Made by a program: the position numbers and the translations under genes | Shown: piece by piece, positions 25,601-35,289 of the stretch | Numbering within the stretch: position 1 is the first letter of the stretch | How the letters are laid out: every line of letters starts with the position of its first letter | The notes under the pieces: generated by a model | Databases searched by the model: none | What the model saw: the letters and a program-made list of their open reading frames with translations, nothing else | What the model was told of the DNA's origin: nothing | Source of the DNA: Mesostigma viride | Lineage: Eukaryota > Streptophyta > Mesostigmatophyceae > Mesostigmatales > Mesostigmataceae | Length of the DNA: 64,000 bases | Assembly: GCA_009746045.1 (NCBI GenBank) | Contig: RPFO01000310.1 | Coordinates: forward strand, 2,398,642-2,462,641 | Reading direction: 5' to 3'

Positions 25601-28600
25601 TCCCTATAGTACAGTGTCCCTATAGTACAGTGTTCCTATAGTACAGTGTCCCTTTTGTACAGTGTCCCTATTAAGTGTTTCCCTGCTTACAATCGGATCC
25701 ACACGCGGCCTCACCTTGACTGTGCAGCCCCACCTTGATGTCATGTACAGAACGCTCACAGCTAGCACCAACGGTAGCAATACTTGCCGGTCTCCCCAAG
25801 AGCCGTCACCTTGACCTCGTACACGAACTGCTCATGACACAATCAACACTTAGCTGTATCCCTATTGGTAATTGTGCTCATGCTCACCTTGACGTCGTAC
25901 ACAAAGCGCTCGAGATGCAGCGACACGTACGGCGGCAGCGAGTGGATAACCGCCCGCCGCTTGGCATCCACTTTCGCGTTGCAGAACCCGCACTGGTACT
26001 GGTTGTCCCCCGTGAGCAACTTTTCACCCAGGTAGTTGCCCAAACTCTCCGAGAGGCCCCTCATGCCCTTGACCACCAGCTCCAGCTCGAAGAAATCGAT
26101 GCGCGCAGAGCTTGCCTCACTGTCGCGCCCGCAGGCCTCGCACGTGGTGACGTTCGATAGCTTTCCCGCGAACAGCCGGGGGATGATCGAGCAGAGATCG
26201 GGAGCATATGGTGCCCCCCCTGGGGCACACCCTCCCACGGCTGCCGACCTGGACCCTCCTTGGCCTGATGCACAGCCCTTGTGGCCTGATAGATCCCCAG
26301 CGCCAGGCCCACCAGCGCTGGCATCTACGTCCATAGTGGTCTCTTTCCTGTCCATAGTACCATCGCTCGTCCCAAGTTCCCCCCCGGCGCCATCTCCCAT
26401 GTCATGGTCATCTGCCCCGCTGCCACCTGTCCACTTTACAGGACCGTCCCTGGCATCCGGCAACGACAACTCGGCACCATGACTAGTTGCTTTCCGCCGC
26501 TTGGGGGCGTGGCCCGCCATCTTGCCCGCATCCTGTTGCAGACCTCTCTTCTCACTTCCCTCATCGACTTGCATCCCATCCTTGCTGTCCGCCCACGGCC
26601 CTCTCTTCCCCTTTCTGCTATCTGCGTCCCCCTCGGCAACTTCGCAAGTCGAACCCCTCTCCCCCCCCATAGATGACTTCTGGTTGCCATCGTTTGGGCA
26701 CCGTGGGCTTCTGCTGCCATCTGCACCCATGCCGTCCACCCTGTCTGTTGGCACCTGGTCATGCCCCTTGGCCTCACTGGGTTGATCGTAGGCTGCCGCC
26801 ATTGCTTCTGCTGGCAGCCCCTCGGGCGCCGCACTCAGCGTGTTCTCCACAAACGTGCGCAGAAGCATCATGAATTCCTGGCACACGGCACGTGCAGGGG
26901 AGCAGCAAGTGAGTTGTATATATACAGATGTGATGCCTGGCACACGGCACAAGTAGGGGGCAACAAGCGTGTTGCATGTGTTGAAGCACATGGCGCGTTT
27001 GAAGGGGACACCGATGCGGCGACTGGAATCAGGCACATGGAATGTGTAAGGAGAGAACGAACGTGGCGTACTGGTGTACTGCACATAAGCATGCAGGTCG
27101 TAGGGTAGCCACACATATAAACATATATATATGAAAACGCGGAAAAGATAACGGCAGGCTCGAGCTACCATGGTCCGGATTCTCCCGATTTCTGGCCTGC
27201 GCTGGTTGTCTCTTTGATATATATTCAACGAAGCACATGCACGTGAAGAGTAAAGGGCATGGGGCGTGCATCGCAGGTGCGGGGATATTTGGCAGGTTGG
27301 GGGAACAACGAAATGTGGCGTACCCCACCTGCCCGTCTTGCTGCATCGAGTTGTCCAGGTTGAGCGTCTGCGATAGTGCCATCGGGTCGGCGGTCGTGCG
27401 CACCCCGACCGCCATCTCCGCAAACAGCAGCTGGAGCTGCTTCAGCACATCCAGCCCGTCGGCAGCACGCCGGCCCGCATCCAGCCCGAGTATGGCGTCC
27501 CGGAAGTCCGGGATATGGTATAGCATCTGGCAGGTGTCACCCGGTTGCGGGCATGGGTTCGTGAGGGCAAACAGGCAGGGCATGCAGGCATGGGCGAGCA
27601 TGCACGAGTAAGCAGGCATGGGCAAGAAGGCATGGGCAAGCAGGCATGGGCAAGCAGGCATGGGCAAGCAGGCATGGGCAAGCAAGCATGGGCAAGAAAG
27701 CATGGGCAAGCAGGCATGGGCAAGAAAGCAGGGGCAAGCAGGCAGGGGCAAACAGGCATGGGCAAGCAGGCATGGGCAAGCAAGCATGGGCAAGCAGGCA
27801 TGGGCAAGCAGGCATGGGCAAGAAAGCAGGGGCAAGCAGGCAGGGGCAAACAGGCATGGGCAAGCAGGCATGGGCAAGCAAGCATGGGCAAGAAAGCATG
27901 GGCAAGCAGGCATGGGCAAGAAAGCATGGGCAAGCAGGCAGGGGCAAACAGGCATGGGCAAGAAAGCATGGGCAAGCAGGTGTGGGCAACCAAGGATGAA
28001 ATTAGACAGGCATGCAGGCATGCATGTGGGCAGCCAGGTACAGCAATAACACCCTGGATAGGGGGGAGGAGGGGGTTAGGTTGGGTTGGGTTGGGGTCAT
28101 AGTGAGACCGAGAAAGCACAGCGGAGGGGTGGGGTGGGAGGAGGGAGGGTGGGGTGGGGGGTGGGGTGGGTGGGTGGCGGGAGAGGGGAGAGAGAGAGAG
28201 AGGGGGGGGGGGGGGGGGGGCAGAGCATGTCTACCTGCGCCTGTTGCAATGGTACTGTCATACACAAACAGGAAAACGATAACAACAAACTGGGGAAGAA
28301 ATAGGAAGACAAAGCCCAATAGAAGAGGTGGCAAGATAAGGGGAGAAAGAGGTTGCTTTCCGTACTTGTTGAGGGGGAGGGGGGGGGGGGTTGCTAGAGC
28401 AACGGTATTGGAAGGGCAGTTGCTGATACGCACATGTCCTTCATGCGTCCTTCCATGCTTTTGCTTCTGTCGATCCTCATACATTCCAAGTCTTACTTGT
28501 GGCACAGTGTGAGCCATGAGTACAGCTGCAAGGTCTACCAACACAGGCCAGTTACCCAGCCAGTCAATCGTAGTGCCATAGACATGGAGAGCCCTGTGTC

Positions 28601-29842
28601 TGCCCTCACCACGGACAGATGCACTAATGCTCCGCACCTCACGATAAGGCAGAAATTATGTGGATTATCTCGTAGCCACGAGGTAATTACCAACCAGATT
28701 AACAATTACCAACTACGGGGCACTCTAATGTGCACCCTCCATGTGATCGCCCTATCTAGCGTCGAATGGAAGTGACGAGAGTAATAATTAAAATATTGGC
28801 AACAATGGGGTAGTCCTCATCTCCCTGAGGTCCTGGTCACCACAGATCCCAGAAAGCCCACGAATAAGGCACCAACCTTCCTGGTGAAGCCGTGCGAGTG
28901 ACAGCATGTGAAAGTATCATAACAGTATAATGTGAAATCCCCACTGCTGATGGTACCACCTGAGCCTATCAAGCATCAACACAAGTGTTCTGAAGGAGCT
29001 GAATATGCCATATGAATTGGCAACAGCATGCAATTATTAACGTTTGCCACCCGCAAACATTAATAACTTCAGAACTGCTTAAGTCGCCAAGGCAGCATGC
29101 CACGAGATGAGACAAGTTCAGCAACAAGCTTGCCAGAAGTTGTAAACCTAGGACTTGCCCAAAAACCTGTTGCTTCTATTTTCCCACCATGGATGCATGC
29201 TCTCATGTAGGCCAGGCTGTTTCAAGAGAGGACAGGGGCTCTGCGCCCTTACCTGCAAGGCACTGTTAAGGTAGCAGGTCGCCCCGAGATTTCTCAGTCC
29301 CACAGGAAGTTGAGTATGCGCGCGGAAGTTATCAAACGGATCATCACCCAGCTTGCTGAGTGGTTCGGGAACCTTAGCCCAAATACTTCCTTTCCTCCGT
29401 ATGATGGCACCCGGATACGGCGCGAGCTGGCACAAGCAACGAGGGAAATCGCGGTTGTTGAACTTGCACCCATCGCAGGGAGCATCAGCGATGTTGAAGA
29501 GACGCAGACGGTCGCTGATGGATAACGTCCCTCCTCCGACAATTACTTTTCTGCAAGTGACGAATTTGACAAAAATCGTGCATATAATGCATCGCGTTAA
29601 CGCAAAGTTCTTGCGCTGCTAATGTTCGACACTAACATTCTTGAGTCGAAAGCCTCTTGCTGAAACATCCGGTTCAAAACAAGCAAGGTGCCCGACCAAA
29701 GCAGGTGCAATCTGAGTTCCAGGTCAATGTCATAGACGGAGCCCTGCAAACGTCAATCGTACTTTACTATGGAGCTCCGGACTCTCTCTCTCGCTCCAGC
29801 CACGGTAGTCTGGCCGCCGCCCTTCTTAACAGCCTTCACCAT
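7635..29842 (-). CDS. UBP26: UBP26/USP48-type ubiquitin carboxyl-terminal hydrolase, 15 exons
   Basis: Exons in transcript order: 29842-29763, 29550-29253, 27526-27329, 26877-25888, 24612-22743, 22560-21829, 20217-20106, 17726-17332, 16905-16285, 15590-15353, 13861-13787, 12878-12612, 11480-11112, 10539-10359, 8608-7635. All introns are GT-AG and all phases agree if one base is added to a G12 run at 23,393-23,404. Predicted protein is about 2,466 aa, against about 1,050 in plants and animals; low-complexity inserts explain the excess. Visible parts: N-terminal C-x2-C-x9-C-x-C (about residues 52-67); Cys box 'GLRNLGATCYLNSALQ' (catalytic Cys about 119); 'CGRDSEASS' and 'CGFCNAKVD' (zinc-binding fingers); His box 'SGHYVAHV' (His about 668); 'WWLFNDETV'; DUSP-like units ('FWINADWLANW', 'CEHGGVSPEKV', 'LLPRWWLDQW'); a ubiquitin-like region; a conserved GF-x-GT motif; and a C-terminal RanBP2-type zinc finger. 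In plants this enzyme deubiquitinates histone H2B; here that is inference. Exon 6 start and exon 10 end are the least certain junctions. Confidence 0.9.
8806..8955. repeat. Intronic 21-bp minisatellite
   Basis: About seven units of 'cagtagtatatttactgacta' type with variants lie in the last UBP26 intron (10,358-8,609). The array is AT-rich, unlike the flanking exons. Confidence 0.8.
9000..9245 (+). mobile_element. ORF1-element fragment in UBP26 last intron
   Basis: A T-rich run (9,000-9,130) is followed by 'ctccctccatgcaggt' and codons 'FTSFLSDNYPSP..TLERH'. This matches the T-rich leader and ORF1 segment at 43,170-43,350. It is a short, antisense insertion relative to the gene. Confidence 0.6.
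10731..10835. repeat. Intronic 26-bp minisatellite, 4 copies
   Basis: Four near-identical 26-bp units beginning 'gcgcggcaccatggc' start at 10,731, 10,757, 10,783 and 10,809, in the UBP26 intron between exons 13 and 14. Confidence 0.85.
11490..11785. repeat. 34-bp minisatellite abutting the exon 13 acceptor
   Basis: About 8.7 units of 34 bp run up to 9 nt from the UBP26 exon 13 acceptor (AG at 11,481-11,482). Each unit resembles the acceptor region itself ('cgctctcacg...' on the sense strand), but the site corresponding to CAG reads CAC or CGC. On the transcribed strand 11,483-11,818 (336 nt) contains no AG. Confidence 0.85.
12267..12464. repeat. C-rich tract, G-rich on the transcribed strand
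   Basis: About 200 bp of almost pure CCCCT/CCCCCT repeats lie in the UBP26 intron between exons 12 and 13, about 150 nt after the exon 12 donor. The transcript reads GGGGAGGGG repeatedly and could form G-quadruplexes. Confidence 0.85.
14863..15300. repeat. 73-bp intronic tandem repeat, 6 copies
   Basis: Unit starts 'agagctggtaaaaccctg' at 14,863, 14,936, 15,009, 15,082, 15,155 and 15,228, with an exact 73-bp period. The array lies in the UBP26 intron between exons 10 and 11 and ends about 50 nt from the exon 10 donor. Confidence 0.9.
18245..19955. mobile_element. Candidate eroded TIR element in UBP26 intron 7
   Basis: The left end reads T-run then 'AGAACGAGATATATTGCGTT'. The right end, read inward, reads T-run then 'ACAACGCGATACATCGCGTT'. 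About 17 of 22 positions agree, suggesting decayed terminal inverted repeats around a 1.7-kb AT-rich insert. A 135-codon plus-strand ORF (18,267-18,674, no recognised family) starts about 20 bp inside the left end. No transposase motif is recognised, so this is tentative. Confidence 0.3.
19900..19949. repeat. Paired palindromes, ACAACGCGAT core
   Basis: Two 22-bp near-palindromes (19,900-19,921 and 19,928-19,949) are also inverted copies of each other, separated by 'aaccct'. The second has a 10-bp stem, ACAACGCGAT/ATCGCGTTGT. They form the right end of the candidate TIR element. Confidence 0.7.
20007..20125 (-). repeat. Duplicated exon 7 end and donor
   Basis: The UBP26 exon 7 3' end with its donor (20,094-20,125) recurs, diverged, at 20,007-20,040, about 87 bp further into the intron ('cccaccttagtctgcagca' against 'cccaccttggactgcagca'). 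The copy keeps the GT donor bases. Confidence 0.7.
21465..21710. repeat. 70-bp intronic tandem repeat
   Basis: About 3.5 copies with a 70-bp period; 'tgcacatctt' recurs at 21,541, 21,611 and 21,681. The array lies in the UBP26 intron after exon 6. Confidence 0.85.
24930..25190. repeat. Degenerate 'catcctatggcata' repeat
   Basis: A degenerate tandem array of about 20-25 bp units built on 'cctatggcatacaa' lies in the UBP26 intron between exons 4 and 5. Confidence 0.7.
25578..25670. repeat. 16-bp intronic minisatellite
   Basis: About five units of 'gtccctatagtacagt' lie in the UBP26 intron between exons 4 and 5. Confidence 0.8.
25726..25922 (-). repeat. Triplicated exon 4 end and donor
   Basis: The end of UBP26 exon 4 with its donor ('caccttgacgtcgtacac...' at about 25,885) recurs at about 25,807 ('caccttgacctcgtacac') and 25,730 ('caccttgatgtcatgtac'), a 78-bp spacing. 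Each copy retains a GT at the donor position. Confidence 0.8.
27133..27216. mobile_element. 84-bp micro-insertion, copy 1
   Basis: This 84-bp sequence is nearly identical to 48,019-48,102 and ends 'ggttgtctctttg'. It is flanked by ATATATAT on both sides (27,125-27,132 and 27,217-27,224), compatible with an 8-bp target duplication in a TA repeat. It lies in the UBP26 intron between exons 3 and 4. Confidence 0.7.
27541..28020. repeat. 14-bp minisatellite upstream of the exon 3 acceptor
   Basis: About 30 units of 'gggcaagcaggcat' and variants lie just upstream of the UBP26 exon 3 acceptor (AG at 27,527-27,528). From 27,529 to 28,053 (525 nt) the transcribed strand has no AG. Frames through it encode only Cys/Pro/His or Gly/Lys/Gln repeats, which are not genes. 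Confidence 0.9.
28076..28225. repeat. G-rich low-complexity tract
   Basis: GGGTTGG and GGGTGGG runs lead into (GA)n and about 19 consecutive G at 28,202-28,220. The transcribed strand is C-rich. A second run of about 10 G lies near 28,380-28,390. Confidence 0.8.
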
Positions 29843-30276
29843 TTTCTTCGAAAATCTTTTTTCTACCTTAAATCAGGAGGCTAACAAAGAAGACACAGCT
29901 CGGCGGGCCATTCCATAAAATAAGCATGATGGCAGGCAGAAAATGGTTTGTCTGTGCTATTCAATGGCAGGCGATGCACAGCCTTTTTTTAATTTGCTTC
30001 GCGATTATAGAGTTATTGCTAATCTCCAAGCCATGGTGGTGTCCCGGTGAAAAAATACCCCCGTGGGCTTTTTGTGTGTAGAAGAAGTCATTTCTGTTTT
30101 CCGATTAGGCGGGTACAGTACTGTACCAAGCAAGCACACAGTCAACTCAACTCATCAGTCTGGCGGTCAGAATGTTTACGGGATTGCAACTTAGCAAGTA
30201 TCGAGCAGTGATTATTCTCACTTCTCAGGAATCGTGCTCGGTATCATGTTTACGGGCTAGTAGCCGATTAGGTACA

Positions 30277-30624
30277 TTCGGGCTCAAGGCTCAACAACAA
30301 GAATGCTCATCTCTCCCACCCATTTACTCTCCCAACGTTTTACGACCGTCAGATGGGTGAATCTGACGGACGGACGGACAGGTACACCCGAGAACCGCAC
30401 AGATGTAGCCGAAATCCGCACAGATGTAGCCGAAAAACCGCACAGATGTATCCGACAAACCACATAGACGCGACGCGAGGGATTGGGGCCGTCGGATGGT
30501 GGAGGCGTTGTCCCCAACCCGAGGGGCGACGGGTTGACAAGGGTAAAGGTGGCGCAAGCCACCGGCGGTGGGTGGGGGCGGCCAAGCGCCTGTGGCGCGG
30601 TGGAACAACTTTCGGGCTCAAGGC
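30277..30624. mobile_element. Candidate insertion bounded by 14-bp direct repeats
   Basis: TTCGGGCTCAAGGC occurs at 30,277-30,290 and 30,611-30,624, enclosing 320 bp. Inside are a CCGTCAGAT-GGGTGA-ATCTGACGG hairpin (30,346-30,369), a tandem repeat built on 'cgcacagatgta' (30,391-30,470) and a GC-rich block. The direct repeats could be a target duplication; no coding capacity is seen. Confidence 0.4.
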
Positions 30625-30952
30625 CAGTCTCTCATAACTCATACAGAACTGTATCTAAATCTTCCCTCTCGGGAGCAAAGCGCGGGAAACTACTAAGTAC
30701 AGTGTGGGCGGTTCCGCTTACGGCACTGTAGATAGCAGCTGATGGGAACATGCAGAAAACTTAGGACCGCTAGCCCCTGCGCGTGTTTGAACTTTGAACT
30801 GGGGACTTCCGGATCCGACGGAACGACCAGTAAAAACTCCCACTTTATTTGCGCAATGCTTCTTGCCGGGAAGGTGGGCGAGTAAGTTTTCATTGCTATC
30901 CAGCCGAGGTGGGTTCCTATAAGGGAGTGTGGGCGGACTACTAAGTACAGTC

Positions 30953-31010
30953 ATTCACGCCTCAAGTTGGTTTCGAGGTTTTCGGGGTCAACCCAACTTA
31001 AGGCGTGAAT
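30953..31010. repeat. 18-bp inverted repeat
   Basis: Arms at 30,953-30,970 and 30,993-31,010 (ATTCACGCCT...AGGCGTGAAT) match at 17 of 18 positions around a 22-nt loop. Partial further copies of the right arm lie at about 31,118-31,140 and 31,155-31,172. Confidence 0.75.
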
Positions 31011-31686
31011 GTATCTAATAAATTGTACTAATTTTGAAGTTTTGAACTCAAATGATTTAAATATACTATTCTGAAGTACATACATACTATGAGCTTAGAA
31101 TGCCGAAATCCTATGCGACCCAACTTTTAAAGGCGTGAACAAAACTTAAGCCAACCCAACTTAAGGCGTGAATGTATGTACATTAATGGCCAACCTGGAA
31201 CTTTCCGGGGAAACCTGGACAAGGACTTGCAACAACCGACTCATGAGCCGAGTGGTTGACTTGCAACAAGCCATTGAGACCGGAATTATTCCTGCCAATT
31301 AGGATGCTTCCAAACGTCAGTAGTTGCGAAGTACAGCTTAAACACGAGGTTGGGAAATTGCGGCCCAGTCACACCTGATCAGCTGACACCTGTGCACTGC
31401 TTGAGCCTCGAACTATTTCCATTCTCGAGATGGTGGTGGTTGAGATCGTCTATGGTTTGGGCCCTGCATCTATAAAGCGAGTATCCTCCTTCCAAGCGGT
31501 TCCCGTTGCCTACATACTCTCTTGTCAGCTACGTCTTCATCAGTGTAAAACCCTGGACGTGTTCCTACGGCAGGCCCATAGTGCAGCTCGCTTGCAGGGA
31601 TTGCTGCCTGATGGGGGCGGTTTAGGAGAGGAGGCAGGTGCACTAATGCAGTGCTGAGCTTACTATCAGAAGCACGAGGGACCGGG

Positions 31687-34600
31687 ATGGAAAACGAAGC
31701 AGCATTAATCGCGTCGCAACTACCTGAGCCAGCCGTTGATGGAGGGAATGAAGCAGCTGCTCCGAATGGCCAGGATGACTCGCTTTCTCAGGCTGCCAAA
31801 TTAGACTCGTCCAGGAGCGAGGAAGAAAGCCCGGCGGCACTATTGCAGGATGATGGCGGAAATGAAGCAGTTACCTTGAAACCTGCAAGCTCGGCAGATG
31901 CATCGGAGGCAGCGCGGGTGCAGGGAAACGCGTCAGCCCGACGAAATTCGCAGGATGCTTATCCAGCCGAAGGCGCCGCGACAACGCCTGAACCCGTGAA
32001 GGGAAACGAATCCGCTCGGTCCGGGACAACACCTGAGCCGGTGACTGGAAATGAATCCGCTCGGTCCGGGACAACACCTGAGCCGGTGACTGGAAATGAA
32101 TCCGCTCGGTCCGGGACAACACCTGAGCCGGTGACTGGAAATGAACCCTCTCGGTCCGGGACAACACCTGAGCCGGTGACTGGAAATGAATCCGCTCGGT
32201 CCGGGACAACACCTGAGCCGGTGACTGGAAATGAATCCGCTCGGTCCGGGACAACACCTGAGCCGGTGACTGGAAACGAATCCGCTCGGTCCGCAAAAAC
32301 ACCTGAGCCGGTCCCTGGAAACGAATCCGCTCTGTCCACGAGCATTCCTGAGCCCCTTGAGGGCAGCGAATACGCTCGCTCAAACCCTGGACAAGAGTCG
32401 GCACGGCGAACCTCTCATGATGACTCCCAGCATGCCGAACCGTCCGCACCATTGCCCTCGAATGGGGCTGACTCGGCCCAGTCCACCTCTAATCCTGGCA
32501 ACGAGTCTGCCCGGACGAGCTTGCAGGGCACACCGGAGGAGCGTGCGGATGCGACAGGTGCACCCTTGGAGGCAAAGTTGTCCCCCCGATCCGAGACACA
32601 TGCCGGCCCTAGTTCCAGTCTAGCCGCAGATGCTGATCCAGCGACACCGGGGCAGCCGGCATCAGAGCCAGGGAAGGCAGGAGGGGAGTCCGCTCGGTCT
32701 ACCGCACAGGCCGGAGATAGCACAGCTCAGGAGGCAATGCCCTCGGATCCGGATGGTTCTTCTGCTGCTGCTTCTGTATCTGCTGATGGCGGCGGTGTTG
32801 GTCCTGCAGATCCTGCTGCTTCAGCTGATGCTGCTCCCGGCATGGAGCCAGCAGGTGATTCTCGACCCGGTGATGGCATGCCAGCAGACGGGACGCCCTC
32901 CGACGCCACCCCTCCGGCCACAAAGGATGCGGCGCCAAGTGGCCGGGGGAGCGTCTACATACCCCCTCTCGAGTTAGACCTTGCCAAGGCGGATGATGGG
33001 TCTCCCCTGGGCGGCGGTGCGGGTGGCGGCCAGAATTACAACGGCGAGGACGGCGATGACATGGAAACCCAGTTCAGCGTGATGCACCGGCCGCTCTCCG
33101 ACGCCTCCACGGCACGGTTCACTAGTAAACCTTCCGAGGTGGAGGGCATGGCGCTATATTTAGGAATCGGGCCCGACGAGCTGTACCTGTACGGGATCGC
33201 GGCAGAGGCGTGCCTGGCACCGGTACTGCCCCCCTGGGAGGAGGTACAGGACGATGCGGGCAACCCTGTGTTTCACAACGTGGCCACGGGCCGGTGGAGC
33301 AAACGCCACCCGTTGGATTATATGTTCCTCCGGCTGGTCCAGCGAACGCGGGCCCAGGGTCCGCCCGAGGGGAAAGAGCGCGTGTGGATGAAGTTTGCCT
33401 CCGGTGTGGGTGGTGTGGGTGATGGTGGTGGGGACAGTAACAATAGCGCAGGGGGGGACGATGATGCGGCCTCGAGCACGACAGGTGGCACGAGCACGTG
33501 GCGCGCCCCGAGCTATTTTTACTACAACTTCAAGGAGGGCACAATCCTCAAGGGCAGCGTGCCGGAGGCCGACGAGATGATCCCCTCGGTGCCCCCGGGC
33601 GATGTACCCAAGTATGGTAGCGTGGAGCTCGGGGGTGATGGGCTGTTCTCTCAATCCGGGTTCAACAGCGCGTTCGACCTGGACGCAAAGCAGCGGTTCA
33701 CTCGGCCGGCGTGGGTGGATGACCCGGAAGCGATCGCGAGTGTGAAGGAGCTCCGGTTCAAGTCGTGGTGGTCCTCGGACGGCAAGCGCGCCTTCGCGAC
33801 GCTGGTGTTCAACATGGAGACACAGACGTTCGATGTGCGTGAGTACATCATATACTAGTTCGCGTGAATCTACTTGGCAATACGATGTATATACTATACG
33901 ATGCATATACTTTACCGAAGAGACAACCAATAGATTATATAGATACTGGGGCTCGTCTGCACAGAAAAGGTGAAGGGAAAATTTATAATTCCTTTTTTAA
34001 ATCTATGCAGGTGCTGCTGGCCGGGTGAACCATGTGGGAGTGGTGGTGTCGACATGGAGATGCAGACCTTGGACATGCGTTTTGTCTATATATGCCTAAC
34101 GGTGGCTGTATAGATGCGCTGTGGTCTATACGTTTAAGCGTCCCTCATCAAGTGGATACATCTGGGGAGGTGTTAAACATGGAGACGTTGGATGTGCATG
34201 CGGTGGTTGTTGTAGTTGGTGGTATACGTAGGTAAGTCTGTAGGTCTGCCTTTATAGTCATCCTTGCATGCTGAGCGGGTATGTGAGGACGGGGTGAGGA
34301 CGGGGTGAGACGCGGATGTTTGATGCGCAGTTATGCATACCCGATTATGGTTGCACACCACACTCTTTGCTTAACACGCATGACCGTTCCTGGCCAGGTG
34401 GAAAAGTTGGGGTTAGACACAAGGAGGCTCATGTGTACAAACCACTGCTGCGCATGCAAATAGGTGTCATGACGTGGCGCTCACCAGCTGGCACATTCTT
34501 TGATGTTAAGCGAGTTTTGGCGTGTGTTCGATCGTGCCTTGTGCGTGGATGGTGCCTTGTGATGGTGCCTTCTGCGTAGAGAGTTCTTTGCCAACCGGAT

Positions 34601-35289
34601 GTGTGGTGGCGGTGCTTTTGCATGTGGACTTGCGGATCTCTTACGTCCGTGCGCTAGCAGTCACGAGGATTGTCCCATGTCTGATCTATTTGCCTGTGAC
34701 GATGGGAGTCCGATCCCGATGAGATACTCATGGATCTGGGCATGCATGCTGCTGTTTTCCACCCGGATCCGGCGCCACCTGCACCCTGACAAGTGAGGCA
34801 TGGGACACAAAACAACTAGTTAATGGCACTCCTGTGGTTTTGTTGGTATGCCACAAAATACGGTATTCCTGGGTGCTGCCGCCCTCCCTCCAGATGATCA
34901 TGGAGAAGGACAAGGACATGGTTATCCGCAACCTGACCAAAGTGACCACCAAGACGGGCCTGCCCGTGCAGTGCTGGGACCTGCACGTGGGCGCGTCCCT
35001 GCTCGTGCTCGGCAAGGCCACGACGCTCATGCAAGGGTCCCTGGCCACGGTGCGCTGGGTCGAGCACTTCGCCAAGCAGCTGCGCAAGACGAAAGCGGAT
35101 CTGGAGAAGGAGCTGTACAAGTACGAGCGCAAGGCGCTGCCGCCGGCCGTCACGCAAGAGCGGGGGGGCAAGCAGGCCGGGGGCGTGAACCTGCGCACCC
35201 TCATTACCCAGGTGGAGAAGCTCAAGGCGGCGGTGGGGAAGTATCGGCCGTCGATCCGGGACAGCAAATTGCTGAACATCCAGCTGTAA
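31687..35289 (+). CDS. CEP164-type WW plus DM10 domain protein, two exons
   Basis: Exons 31687-33834 and 34894-35289; donor GTGCGT, acceptor 'ccctccag', both phase 0, giving 847 aa. The ATG at 31,687 has a purine-rich context; no earlier in-frame ATG is seen. Order: acidic, Ser/Pro/Ala-rich N-terminus with nine 15-residue repeats (TPEPVTGNESARSGT type, residues about 99-233); a CEP164-like block 'YLGIGPDELYLYGIAAEA' and WW domain 'PPWEEVQDDAGNPVFHNV' (about 513-545); then a DM10/DUF1126 domain (about 686-800) split by the intron, with 'LRFKSWW', 'IRNLTKV' and 'DLHVGASLLVLG'. The layout recalls the NME7 DM10 domain. A basic coiled tail follows. DM10 proteins bind axonemal microtubules and CEP164 WW domains act at basal bodies, so a flagellar role is likely but inferred. 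The C-terminal exon could belong to a separate gene only if the splice is wrong; DM10 continuity argues against that. Confidence 0.75.
31981..32385 (+). repeat. Coding 45-bp minisatellite, nine units
   Basis: Nine 45-bp in-frame units encode TPEPVTGNESARSGT and variants. The middle units are almost identical at the DNA level, while the first and last two have diverged. The pattern suggests recent expansion or homogenisation in the middle of the array. Confidence 0.95.
33990..34205 (+). repeat. Decayed copies of exon 1 end and donor
   Basis: The end of WW-DM10 exon 1 ('aacatggagacacagacg', 33,811-33,828, then 'ttcgatgtgcgt') has diverged copies in the intron at about 34,052 ('gacatggagatgcagacc') and about 34,180 ('aacatggagacg'). 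Confidence 0.6.

Larger units (their letters stand above)
29843..31686. promoter_or_regulatory. Divergent promoter interval, UBP26 and WW-DM10 genes
   Basis: The 1.84 kb between the two start codons must contain both promoters. A TATA-like 'tctataaag' lies at about 31,469, about 215 bp before the WW-DM10 ATG. No element can be assigned to UBP26 with confidence. The interval also holds two segments bounded by 14-bp direct repeats, a short tandem repeat and two inverted repeats, listed separately. Confidence 0.5.

Noticed and set aside
27541-28020. CRISPR-like direct repeats
   Set aside because: Units are contiguous with no unique spacers and the context is a eukaryotic intron.
27029-28119. 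Cys/Pro/His-rich and Gly/Lys/Gln-rich ORFs at 27-28 kb
   Set aside because: They run through the 14-bp minisatellite in a UBP26 intron. Only the part after the acceptor at 27,526 is exon 3.
31687-33858. WW-DM10 gene as a single-exon ORF ending at 33,858
   Set aside because: That end ('REYIIY') reads through a GT donor and would cut the DM10 domain in half; splicing to 34,894 restores it in phase.
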